A stretch of 64,000 nucleotides of DNA from Mortierella alpina. Taxonomy: Eukaryota > Mortierellomycota > Mortierellomycetes > Mortierellales > Mortierellaceae. The notes beneath the pieces were generated by a model, which was given only the letters and a program-made list of their open reading frames with translations, did no database searches and was not told the origin of the DNA. The DNA lies in contig JANATF010000014.1 in the NCBI GenBank assembly GCA_029449245.1, forward strand, positions 996,501 to 1,060,500. Reading direction: 5' to 3'. Of this stretch, positions 1 to 11,356 are shown piece by piece. The position numbers and the translations under genes were made by a program. How positions within the stretch are numbered: the stretch's first letter is position 1; each line of letters opens with the position of its first letter.

Positions 1-3000
1 TACGCGTTCATGCCACTGGCAATGCACTTTTCACGGTCTCCGGGCATCACGCAGGCTGTCATCGCCACAATGAACGGATCCGATGGCGTGACCCCCGCAA
101 CAGCTTCGCGAATCTCCTTGGTCGCCTCCAGTCCATCCTTGACCGGCATCCAAACATCAATAAATATAATGTCGTACTGCCTCGCCGCCACGGAAGGCGT
201 CACCTCCGTACTTCCTTGCTCCTGCGCTTGTGTCGCCGCCGCTGCTGCCACGGCTGCCGCTCTGGCTCGGCACTTGTCCACAGCTTCCTGACCATTGTCG
301 GCAAGTTCCGGCGTGATGCCGATACGACCCAGCATCCTCGAAATGACCTTTTGATTCACAGGGTTGTCATCGACCAGCAAGCATTGGAGGGATTCGAGTT
401 GACGTTTCCGCTCGTGCTCTCGATGGTCCAGATCAGGGGGTGCAGAAGGCGCCAGGGGCCATGATCCCGTCATCAGACCATGGAGCATGCTGAACAACTT
501 TGCCTGCTTGACAGGCTTGATCAAGTGCCCAACAGAGGCATCAGAAGCCGAGCCCGGCGGGAAGCCTGGTCCTGTCAAGGCTGGCGAGGGACACTTGTCT
601 AAGAAGTTGCTTCCCTTCTCCCCAGAGGTGCTCCAGGGTGTCACGGCAAGCATGCCGCTGTTGAGAATGTTGAGACAGGCTGCCTTTCCGTAGGGGCGAG
701 AAGTGGTCGTGGAGTCTGAATGGTTGTCGCCTGAGGACTTGGTACTGCCATTGGCCTTTTCGGACAGGCTTTCATGGCTGTTGCTAAGGACGATGCCCTT
801 TGCAGAAAGAGCGTCCAGCTGGTTCGTGGAGGTTGCGCTGCCTGCAGTCTGTCCCTGTGGAGTATCCACATTGGTGCCGTTCTTGCCCTGGCTAGACGAG
901 GGTGCGCCCTGCAGCAGCAGCGGGGGCTGCTGACGACGATGGTAGGACACCAACACACACGGGATGGGCTTTTCCTGCCTCTGCTTTGCTTCCTCGCTGC
1001 CTGCGTCGTCGTAGGGGATGTTTCGTACCTGCTGTAGAACGGCCAGCCCAGGGTTGATCTTGGCCTGGGGCTTGTCAACATCGACCATGATCACGTCAAC
1101 TTGGTTTGGATTCTGACGCAGATAGTCTAGTCCCTTGGGCACGCTCAAGACCAAGGTCTTTTTAAAGCCCCAGGTGGAAGACTGGTACTGCCATGAGGTC
1201 CTGCTGATACGACGATCGTCCAGGATCAGAAGCGTCTTTTCGTTAAAGAAGGCCAGATTCAACTGCTTCGCGACAGTTGGACTCGACTTGGGTGATTCTA
1301 GCAGTGTGGTAAAGTAAAAGGTCGACCCCACTCCTTGCTCAGACTCGGCCCACTATGAGAATCGGAATCGATGCAAGTCAGAAAAATATCACAAGCAATC
1401 CTTTTTTTTTTTTTTTTTGCTCTCGGTCACCCAAAGCATCCTCGTCATTTCTCAACACTTACCATTTCACCATCCATCAGCTCCACCAGCTTCTTGGAAA
1501 TGGCCAGTCCAAGACCCGTGCCGCCAAAGTTCCTTGTGACAGAGTCATCCGCCTGCGAAAAACTCTTGAAGAGGCGATCCATCCGTTCAGCTGGGATGCC
1601 ACAGCCTTGATCGACTACAGACCAGAGCAAATCCACATGGTTCTCGAGGCGCTGTGCTCGCTCCTGTTCATCCTCAAGGTTCTGATCCTGGAAGGGGTTG
1701 CGTCCAGTAGCACTCAGGGACTGGCGGTACCGCTGGCTCAGTCTAGAGGAGACACGCGACTGGGCTACATCCAGGCTCGAATTGGACGATCCTTCATCAA
1801 CGTGCAACATCAGCTGCGACGACTCTTGCACAGCTTCCTCGGGGTCGTCATCCTCGTAGACCCTGGAGGCAGCAATAGAGAGCCTTGGTTTCGGCTCCAG
1901 CTTAACGACAATGTTGCCTTTGTCAGTAAACTTGATCGCATTGCTCAGCAGGTTGAGAAGAATCTGTCGGATCCGGACCAGATCTCCTAGAACCTGCATC
2001 GGTGTGTTGGGGTGCACGACAAATGTGAGACCCAGACCTTTGGTGCCAGCCTGGATAGATACCAAATTGCACACGGATTCCAGCAGCCAGGGCAAATCCA
2101 GGGGCTCAGGAGACAGCTTCAATTTGCCAGACTCGATCTTGCTAAAGTCCAGAATGTCGTCAATGACCGCCATAAGTTGGTTGCCACTCGACTCTATGGT
2201 TTCGGCGCAGTCCATTAGATCAGGCGAGAGGTCCGACTCGAGTAGAATCCGTGACATGCCAATCACGGCGTTCATGGGGGTTCTATGGATCGCGAGAGGT
2301 TGCAAAAGCGCGTTAGCACAGAGCCCAGAGCATTGAGGCAGCATGGTTTTGTTTGTTTCTTTTCTCACAGGGCGAGCCGTTATTACCTGATCTCATGAGA
2401 CATGTTGGCCAAAAAGTTGGACTTTGCCCTGGCGGCATCCTCGGCGTGATTCTTAGCCTGGTTAAGATCAACAAGAAGGGCTTCCGTGCGCAGTCTCTCC
2501 TCTTCCAACTCGGCTGTACGGGTCTGAAGATGCATCGTCCTGGTCCTGACGAGCTCCTCCATATCGTTCGCATACTTTTCCAGCAGCGCGGCCATACCCC
2601 CAATCATGTCTCCATCGGGGCTAATGAGCCGCAGCCGATGCAAGATGGAGGCGAATGACGGGCGTAGACCTGGATCCGGTTGAAGGCAGTTGCGGATCAA
2701 ATGATTGACGGCGCCAATACTTTCATCCGAGGCATCGTCCAGCAAGAAATCGGGTCGCAGGTTCTGATACTTGATCATACCCAATAAAACGGACGGTCCC
2801 TCAATGGGATCGAGCGCCAGCAATTGCCTGGAGTAGGGTGTTTTGCGTGTCATGATCTCGTTAAAGATGATGCCAGCACTGTATACGTCTCCTGACTTGC
2901 TGGCCAGCTTGTGGTACACATCTCCGCGATGAATCATATTCTCGGGCGCGACCCAGAGGCCATCCTTGACATCCTTGGCTTCGCTTGCAACAGGGTAGGT

Positions 3001-6000
3001 CTCCTCCATCTCCAAGTGCTCGTCCCTTGCAAGGTTCTGAAGCGGAACAGAGCTGACAGTCCCGTTCGTGTAATGACTGTCGCTGCTGACCCGCAGCGAG
3101 TTTCTCTGTCCTCCTTGAGCCTCCCCCGAGCCAGCACTCCCATAAGAAGTCCTTCCATAGCTAGGCAATTGAGTCTCGAGGAGTTGCTTTAACCCATAGC
3201 TCCCGATCTTGACCTCCCAGCGGCTGGTGATGAGGCAGTTGGCGGACCGTAGATCTCCATGACATTGAATTTTTGACTGGTGTAAAAACTCCATTCCTCG
3301 CGATATGTCGCTCATAAACGACAGCTTGAACAGCCAGTTGAAGTTGAGGTCCGGGTTCGCCAAGACCTCGGTCAGCGTACCCTTGGAGCAGTGCTCTGTC
3401 ACGATGCAGATATCAGGTGGCTGGAGACAGACGCCGACGAGTTCAACCAGTTTGGGGTGTCGGAGCTCCATCACATCCATGATCTCGATCCTTAGCTGAC
3501 GCGTGATATTGACCTTGGACCCTCCAATGCGACGGACAAATACAGGCAGATTGCGGTAGACTCCAATGGCTTTTCCATTATCATCCATGGGCTGGATACC
3601 AGAGGTGCCACCCACAAACGTGGAGTGACTCCTTTGGAACATGCCCGTGGGCCGCAGGTTGCTGTGTTTGCTAGCGTGTTTGGCGACTTGCAGTCGTTGT
3701 TCCACCATCGAGCCCGAGTCCTGAGTCCCAAGGCCACTGTCTGTATCGCGGTAGACGCCCATGATCCTCTTGTAGTCCAACATCCAAGAGTCATCCGCAA
3801 GTCGCGTACGGCGCTTGCGCTTTCGGAGAAGACACACGCCCAAAGACCCACCAGCAGCAGCCAGAAGCACCAGACCCAGCGACAGAAAGATAACAAGTGT
3901 GCTACTGTCCTTGTTCTTCTTGTTCATCAAGTAATCCTGACAGTCCGCGACGGTTTCTCCAGAGTCTTCACAGCGCAGGCAGGCGCTGGATCCTGTCTGG
4001 TTGGCAAAATAACCTATTGGGCAGGCTGTGCAGTTGAGACTGTTGATCTTGTCGCTAAAGGTCTTGACGGGGCATGGTTGACAGGGGGGTTGTGCGGCAT
4101 GCAGGCCAGAGTCGAGGAGACAGTAAAGTGAGGTTGGGCGATTAGGGTTCAGCATCTCGCCTTTGTTGCAGATATAGCGCATGGGGGACGGGCCAGTGGA
4201 GATAAAGTTCCAGCTCTTGTCCTGCACCACGGTGGTGAGAGCAAGCTCAAAGACCGCCATAAAGCCGTTTAGGTACGATTGCTGAGACCACACTTTTTTG
4301 ACCTTCCCGGCTACAACGTCCGTAAACACGGCCGACGACCGTCCCGTGGTTGTCAAGAACACGTCTGGCCCGACGAAACCCTTAATGTTGTCGTAGAGAA
4401 AGGTCGATGTTGTGTGGACACTGTCAAAGGTGTAGACGCTGCGGATGGCCGAGATGTTCTTGTGTACACCGGTGGGGTCTCCTGGCGACAGCTGCATCAT
4501 AAAGATACTAATATCGGGCAGAGCGCTCGGGATCTTGAGGCTCTTCATCCTCTCGTACAGACCTTGGCACATACGCACCTGCTGTTCAGGCTGACCGCTC
4601 TCTACCACGCACAGAGGACGGCTTAGTCCATTCGAAAGGATAGTATCTGCGTAGTCCCAGCCTGCTTGAGTTGCATCCTCGCCTACCCACGACAGGCTTT
4701 GCTGGGTGGGCCGACCGTTAATGGCGGACCCGATACCCACAATGGGCAAGGGCAGAACGCTCTTCAAAGTATAATTCCAGGGCACTGGGTTGTTACAAAA
4801 AGCGGCCTGAGCAGGCGTGAGAGGTGGGGAGTCCCTGCTGTCATCGCATCTTTGACGCGCTTCCACGTCGATATGTGTTGTCCGGTTGGCGACCTGGAGG
4901 AGAGTTTGGTTGTAGGCATAGTCGATGTAGGAGGATCGTGCATTGCTCACGATGAGGCCTTGTGTAGTTGAATCGCTCAGAGCAAGATCAATGCTTTTCA
5001 GAACTGTATCTTCTCGAACGGGGCTGTCGTACCGATACTCGTGCATCTCCCAGTTGAGCATGGACGCTGCATTGCGTGCTCCTAAAGCTATCGCGTCCCA
5101 ATGATCGTTGGATGACGCACTAATGAAAGAGGACATGGTTCAAAAACAACGAAGGCAAATTAGGTTGGTTGCGTTCATTGACAGCCTTGACAAGATCATA
5201 TTCACCAGTATTTCCATGCACTTGCCTGCCTGTGACCATAAAAAAACGTTTCGGCATGTTCTTTTTATATTCTCCTACGGTCCAGCTCTCCTGCTCCAGC
5301 ATCTCCCAGCGGTTCGAGAGTGTTACTAACTTTGGTCCAGTGATAATGTCATCCTGGACGATCTTCTCGTGCATTGTCAGCTAGTGGAGCATACATGATG
5401 TTTGTTAGTTGCAAGTCTGCAAGCGATTTGGAAGGCTGTGTGGCCTTGTACTTTATCCTGTGTGTTTCTTTCTTTACCTGAACGTAGAGCAGCATGATGG
5501 GGATGAGAGTCTGAAGGTATATGAGGTTAGAGACGGAGTAGTTCAGGCTGTCATGACCCATGCTGATGGACTGGAATCTGTTGAAGTCAAACGTTGCAAT
5601 TTTGAATGAGCGCGACTTGTTGAGAGCGGCATCCAGGTTCAGGGAAACGTCCTGGAAGAGGTTGGCGGAAAGATAGACGATTCCCGTCACAGAGTCCGTG
5701 TCAAGAATGGCTTTAGCGATGGCTGAGATGCTCGAGGTTTCCGTGCCGTTGGGATTGGGTACCACTCTGTGGATATGATCCTCCACTTTAGGGGATGCAT
5801 CCGTTCCTGCACCCGTGAAAGCTGACAGGACGCCTTTGCAACGGTCGACCAAGGAGCTCAGCTTATCGCTGCTGTTGATGCAGACAAAGTCCTTGACACC
5901 TATGTTGAAGCAAGACAGAAGTCAGTTGCCTGCACAGGAGAGTGGTCGTGCAAGAATAAGAGAGACGATGGACGCATACCATCCCTCACGAGCTGCTTGC

Positions 6001-7176
6001 CGATGAGCTCACCGGCCTTGAACTATCACGATAGGCCACAAATATGCCAAAGTTAGTGACATGATCCGGCTCTCTCTCTCTCTCGCTCTCTCTCTCTTTC
6101 TATCTCTATCCCTCTCTCTATCTCTTAAGCGCCTTCCGACTGGGTACTTACATCATCGGACATGACAGCAAGGATACCCAGGGTTTTGGCAGCCTCCAGG
6201 CCGGTGTAAACGGCGATGACTGGGATGTTGGCGTCCAAGGCAGCCTTTATGGGTACCGATAGGACATCCGCGTCAGGAATAGAGACAATGAGACCATCGA
6301 CTTTAGCCTTGATGGCCGAGTAGATGGTGGCATTCATCTGGGCGACATCATACGAACCCGAATCTGCCAAGTCATCGTTCACAATGAGGGACGATGTGAT
6401 CCGGTTGTCGAGTTTTATACCGTTGGGGACAAGGACCGATTCTATCGTGACGGTTCGAGAGTGTTAAGTCGATAACGTGGATAAAGAGTAGGGGCATGAA
6501 GGTTGGATCAAAGGGTTGTGGAGAGTGCCTTACTGTGCGTAACAATAGTGATGCGCTGCTGCTTGGTCTGATCAGCGCAGGCAGGCCGTTCGTCAGGATA
6601 GTTCTGGTACGTGGTGATGCCCCAGAAGGGGTCATAGGGGGGGTTCGAGGAGCCCGGGAGGCCGGTCGAGGGGGTGGGGATGACGACCTCAGTGGAGGTG
6701 GCGATGATGATGGGCTGCAGAGGAGAGGAAGGGGTGCCCGAGACTGTCTGTGCGTGGATAAGTTGGGTTGGGTTGAGGGAGGAGAACAAGAGCGCGACGA
6801 GGATGAACAGGGCGAGGCGTGGCCAAGAGCTGTGGACGTGGTGATTCGCGCGACGATGAACGCTAGACGTGACAGTGCAGGTTGGTGGTGCTGGATGAGC
6901 CTGGGCTTGTGGAAAGGATGGCAAAAACTGCGTTGAGCATAAAGCAGTGGAAGAAGCAGCCGACGCCAACCCTGTAGGGGCTGGTGGATGCTGTGGGGTG
7001 CTGTCGTTGTTAAGGTCGATGTGCGTCTTTGAAGGCGTACAGGGGCGGGCGTGATAGGAAGAGGCGGTTGCAGACACCAGCGCAGCGTGTTTGACAAGGG
7101 TCTGTTTGTGCTGGGGCGGGGGAGGCGCACGAGCCCGTTTGGGCCGGCGAGGACGGGGCAGGGAAGTCGATGCCAT
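1..7176 (-). CDS. Receptor-type hybrid histidine kinase with guanylyl-cyclase-receptor-like sensor half (3' end off window)
   Basis: Exons (descending): 7176-6534, 6441-6152, 6022-5980, 5899-5478, 5380-5226, 5119-2387, 2282-1463, 1352 to the edge; at least 2152 residues. Order: basic/Pro-rich N-terminus with a hydrophobic segment (LALFILVALLF) that may be a signal anchor; two tandem periplasmic-binding-protein-like lobes (about 215-515 and 519-830); Cys-rich stalk (about 835-911); one membrane span (about 924-949) followed by RKRKRR; a protein-kinase-like domain (about 1035-1355) with HGDLRSAN but no DFG Asp (IGSYGL), so probably a pseudokinase; a helix LLEKYANDMEELV; HisKA with phospho-His 1426 (SHEIRTP); HATPase (NLLSNAIKF, DQGCGIP, GTGLGLAI, GVGSTFYF); a degenerate receiver-like stretch; and a true receiver (LVDDNPVN, phospho-Asp in IIFIDVWMP). 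The receiver's conserved Lys lies beyond position 1. Exon 5 to 6 needs a GC-AG intron. Predicted role: ligand-triggered phosphorelay at a membrane. An alternative ATG-less upstream extension to 7215 exists. Kinase identity is secure; the ligand is unknown. Confidence 0.93.
6062..6124. repeat. CT microsatellite in histidine-kinase intron
   Basis: An almost pure (CT)n/(TCTA)n tract lies inside the intron between exons 2 and 3 of the histidine kinase. Read in the gene's direction it is a purine (GA) tract just after the donor. It contributes no coding sequence. Confidence 0.8.
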
Positions 7177-8875
7177 TGCGACGCATGTGCCCCTCACGTC
7201 CACAGGACAGAGCAAGAGTCGGGATGGCGAATAGGGTAGCGGAGGAATGTGGAGGTGGAGGAGAAGGGGGAGGGCTGGTGCTTTATGGTGCTGTGCTGCT
7301 GCCAGTTATGCTATGCTGCTAGCTATGCTGCTGCCACTGCTGGCGTGGATGCGATCGTGAGAGGAAAATGAGGGTGGCAAGGGATGCGCAGGGAAGGGCG
7401 GCGGTGACGAGCCGATGGATGAATGAATGGATGTTAAGGCACGAGAACAAAGAGCCAGAGAGAGATTCGAGGAAATGAGAACAACGAGAGACCTGGCGAG
7501 ACACCAGTGGAGCGAGGGAATAGTGCGAAATAAGTGAGTGGATAATGAGAGAAAGACAAAGTGGCAGAGAGATAGAGAGGCAGAGAGAGAAGCAGAGAGA
7601 GAGGCAGAGAGAGGCAGAGAGAGGCAGAGAGGCAGAGAGGCAAAGAGACAGACAGAGAGACAGAGCGTGTGAGAGTGATTGAGATGGAGAGATATGGAAA
7701 GAGATGGCGGGATGCAATGGAGAGATCGAACAATCAGAGGACGAGACAACGACGAGACGAAGAGAATGAAAATAAAGAGCAGGGCGTGGGTGGGTGGGGG
7801 TATTCCACTCATATATCGAGCACTTCTATCGACCCTGGCCAGCAGCTCAGGCACAACGCACACTTTCGCAACTGCATTTCTAAGCTGGCGGTGGGCGCAT
7901 CGTTCGTACTGTACTCGTTTATTCCCTCTTGCCAAGTTTCAGTTGGCCGTATGTTCCCATTGTTATCCTTGCAGCTGGCCCTTTGTTCCCTCGTCTCGGA
8001 CGGGCGTCTGTGTGTCTGCAAACAACCGCCTCGCATGGCCGCATTCTTTCTCTCTCGCCCGCGCTCCCCTTCTCTCTCTCGGCCCCTGTCCATCCTCACA
8101 ACGTAGTGATGTTCTACCCCGAGCGAGACACGAGAGCAGGGGGGAAGGGGCGGAAATTTGTATGAAATTCATGAAGTTCCTATTGATAGCAGTGGGTCGA
8201 GGGCCGTCGGTGTGAGCGATCATATAAACAAGGTTCAGGTCCAGAGAGGCAAACAGCGTCATTCATTTGCTCGTGGCTGGGATATCGGGTACATTCGCGC
8301 CTGTTGCTATGTTGCCAGGAACACAGAGAACAGAAACATGGCCCACCACAGAGCGCGGGAAGCCAATGCTGCTGTTTAACACAACCCAGTTCCCTCCCCT
8401 GTCTGGCGCCTGCTGACTCGGTGGCAGCGATGACAAACGTAATGCGAATAATAAAGTTTTACCTCTCGCAGTAGTACATGTATACGCATTCTAGCCTACA
8501 TCCTCACAGTAGTGCAGAAAATGAGCACTTTGCTAGACTACCCATCACTTCTTGTTACTCAAGAACCCACTCTACAGTGCATATACGCAAAGCCTACCTG
8601 CTCTCTGCGATGCGTAGCGGAAAGAAGCAACAAAGAAATGAAAAAGAAAAAGAAAAAAAGTCTCGCTGCAGCAGTGCGCTGTGCCAAAACAATCAAAAAA
8701 TAATGGCACGTCTGTACTCAAAAATGTTGCTGGGTCGATGTGTGTTGTTCGCCAGCCAGACCCGAGCCTAAATTGCACAGTGGGCATACTTGGGGGTATA
8801 GAGGTCTGGCCAGTAAGTCATGGACCCAATGCAACTGAATGGCAGTGAATGCCACTCTCTTCACAAGAAGAGGCT
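7177..8875. other. Non-coding: histidine-kinase upstream region and DHHC-gene 3' flank
   Basis: No credible gene is seen. Positions about 7540-7680 are a GA-rich simple repeat (GGCAGAGA-type units), which makes long Ser/Leu-rich open frames on the minus strand; these are composition artefacts. The part next to 7177 should carry the kinase promoter and the part next to 8875 the 3' UTR of the palmitoyltransferase. A short A-rich stretch occurs near 8640-8700. Confidence 0.6.
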
Positions 8876-10277
8876 TTATACCATCTCCACCAGCTCATCC
8901 CGCTGATGTGGTCCGGAATCAAAGGGCCGGAACCACGGCTTAGATATGGCAGAGCTGGAGGACGATGACGAGGATGCTTCGTCTTCTGAAGACCTTGGGT
9001 CATAGAGATCGTTCTTGTCATGCTTGACCTTGAACCGCAGACCATCTCCAAGCATTGGCTGTGGCCACAACCAGAGCAAAGGGTTTTTACCAAGCACCTC
9101 CTGAAAGTTGGCTAGGATCCCTTGGTGATAAGGACATTTAACCTATGCCAGAGTAGTGTTTTCAAAAGTCATCCCCCACCAAAAAAAAAAAAAAAAAATG
9201 GTCAATGAGAGTTCCAAAAAATCGGTTTTCGGGATCGTGAGAGGACAAAAGCAGCCTTACATCGCGGATTTTGCCCCGCCGGATCATGGTCAGCACACGA
9301 TCCTTCTCCCAACTCTCGATGGTGGTGGTGTTGCTGGAAATGCACCAGATATGGTATATTGAGAGGACGCTGACGCCAAAGAGGACGGGACCGTCGAGAC
9401 ACAAGCAAACGACGATCACAATGGTTTGTTCCGGGGTAGGCGCACTTTGAGAATTCTATCAGAGAAGAGACAATGGTTGGTACGCAGCGTCTCGAGAGTG
9501 TACGAAATTCCAAATTAATACGGTCTATAGGACCTACAATCCCAAGCTGCTCATTGTCATACGCCTCCAACGACCGTAGAATAAGGAGTGCAGCGCATAT
9601 CGAGGTGGTGATGGTAGTCCAGAGAATGAAACGCACAAAGTGGCCATAGTTGAAAAAGCCGATGCAGTTTCTGACCCACGGACAATGGTGATCCATCTTG
9701 AGCACACACTTTTTGCATGTTCGGCAGTGATGAGTCCGCGGCGGTTTGTATGCATCGCACGTACGGCAGTAGCGAGGTGTATGTGTCGTCCGCTTGTACT
9801 CGATACTTGATCCGTCTATGGGAGGATTCTGCATGCATTGGGAAACAAATTCTCGAGACATAAGGTGACCGTGCTCTGGTGGCTCAGTGGCTCTTCCTAA
9901 TTGCATTGTTGAGCGAGAAGACGACAACTTACCCAGTCAAGAGGCGGTGAGCCAGGGTCGGTTGTCATGGTCAGATAGTAGTTCCAGCACAGCATTCCCA
10001 GCGAAAGGTTGAAGGGGACTAGATAGAACAGCGCCCGCACGTTCATGTTGGTCCAGATGATGGGGAGAAGGCCGAACGATGGGCTCCCACTGCTGTCCTC
10101 AGTCAAGCGACCGACGGCGGGGTCGAAAGGTATGGGCAAGTCTTGGGAGGGAAGCCTTGCGTAAGGTGATGAGGGAAGGGCAAACAGCCACGGTATAAGG
10201 ATGTAGTTGGCCATGGTGCTGATTAAGCCAGTGAGGCACCAAGCAAACCAAGAGATCCATTGGTCGTTGCCGGCCAT
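8876..10277 (-). CDS. DHHC palmitoyltransferase, Pfa4-like
   Basis: Exons 10277-9933, 9882-9538, 9455-9261 and 9142-8876 give 383 residues. The enzyme transfers palmitate from acyl-CoA to protein cysteines in the ER membrane; yeast Pfa4 modifies chitin synthase Chs3, which is a family inference here. Visible features are two N-terminal hydrophobic segments, the DPGSPPLDW turn, the Cys-rich domain [15 protein letters not shown] with catalytic [10 protein letters not shown], two further membrane segments, and the DHHC-family TTxE motif as [13 protein letters not shown]-terminal stretch of the type [14 protein letters not shown] then LLWLWP is characteristic of Pfa4. The tail has a Ser run (SSSSSSSS). 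Intron 3 holds an 18 nt homopolymer. The exon 1/2 and 2/3 borders were chosen for phase and consensus and are less certain than the rest. Confidence 0.88.
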
Positions 10278-10796
10278 TCTAGAGCCTCCAGAGTGTGTCC
10301 CCGTGTGCCTTGTCGCCGCTGCTTTGTCTGCTGTGTGCTGTTCCTGGTCCTAGTCCAGGTCTGCTGTCCTGCCGTGTCGCTGTGATGGGGTCAAAAAAAA
10401 AAAAAAAAAAAAAGGTCGGTGGAGCAGTGCGTTGCAGGAGGCAGCTGCCCTTGAAGGACAAAGCTTATTAGGCGACCCTTAAGACACCTCCTTAGCTCCA
10501 GTTTTTCGTTTTCAATCTGATAAGATAGTGGGGGCTGCACGTTGCCTTGTCATCACTCCACTCCACGCCCTCATATACCCGTCCTTCGACCGTCCACCAA
10601 GGCCAGAGAGTAAGTCTACGCAACTTGCCATACCCTCCTTCTCAGCAAGACATCGAACCCACAGTCCATGCTGGCAGCATGTTCATATTCTTTGTTTGCC
10701 TGCAAGTGCACAACGGGGTGGACAAGAGTATACTCGTGAGGGAGGAAAAAACGAAGGAAAGAGAGGCTAAAGGAGGTGAGGTATGGGCAGGTTAAA

Positions 10797-10917
10797 CGAA
10801 TGAGAGCCAAGAATTGCCTCCCTTCAATGCAAAAAGACCTGAATGGCGGATCAGGTTGAACGCCGTTCAGTCGAGATTCGACCTATATTCCACGAGGACG
10901 ACTCAAGGCGACCGCGG
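10797..10917. repeat. Upstream duplication, copy 1
   Basis: The first copy of a roughly 120 bp diverged direct repeat. Shared blocks with copy 2 are GCAAAAAGA, CCTGAATGGCG, TCAGGTTGAA, GTTCAGTCGAG, ATATTCC, CGAGGACGA and GGCGACC in the same order. It carries the hairpin arms ACCTGA (10837-10842) and TCAGGT (10851-10856). Confidence 0.8.
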
Positions 10918-10968
10918 CTGGGCTAGCCAAAAGATATCCACGAGAAGAGGGAGGGTGTGTGGGCAGGG

Positions 10969-11094
10969 CAATGAGAGACAGGAATTGTCCCAACTCATGG
11001 CAAAAAGAACCTGAATGGCGATTCAGGTTGAAAGGTTGGCTGTTCAGTCGAGCTTGCGGCCCATATTCCTCGAGGACGATCCACGGCGACCAAA
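10969..11094. repeat. Upstream duplication, copy 2, with perfect hairpin
   Basis: The second copy of the diverged direct repeat. Positions 11008-11029 form a perfect 9 bp inverted repeat, AACCTGAAT and ATTCAGGTT around the loop GGCG. Copy 1 has the same hairpin with shorter arms, so the palindrome is the best conserved part. It could be a dimeric transcription-factor site for b561 or the DHHC gene, or a relic of a small mobile element. Confidence 0.75.
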
Positions 11095-11356
11095 CGGTGC
11101 TCAGCAAAGACGGCCATTCTGGCTTATCTGATCTCGTCATGGTCGGCTCAACTGGCTCACTTTCCCACCCTTGGTCTCCGCCCTCTGCATGTGTAACGGA
11201 CATTCCACTCAGCGCTCTTGCTTCTCTCTTGCCTCACTCTTGCTTCTACTCCGTCCTGCGTGTGCCCTTTTAGCTGCTGCATCGATATCGGTGGGCGTAA
11301 GGCAAAACAAGGCAGCAAAGAGCACACCCAAAGACTGTTTCGCAGGCCCTTTGACC

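Larger units (their letters stand above)
10278..11356. promoter_or_regulatory. Divergent intergenic region (DHHC gene / cytochrome b561)
   Basis: This 1.1 kb shared upstream region separates two divergent genes. It contains a run of about 20 A near 10394-10413 and a diverged direct duplication of about 120 bp (see the separate repeat entries). No ORF in it looks like a protein; the short frames covering the duplication are not conserved in frame between copies. Confidence 0.55.

Noticed and set aside
7306-7935. Long Ser/Leu-rich minus-strand frames
   Set aside because: They follow the GA simple repeat at about 7540-7680; three overlapping frames show the same composition, so this is not a gene.
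10814-11273. Short proteins encoded by the duplicated upstream block (PEWRIRL / PEWRFRL)
   Set aside because: Only a dozen residues resemble each other, the frames then diverge, and the conserved feature is the DNA palindrome.
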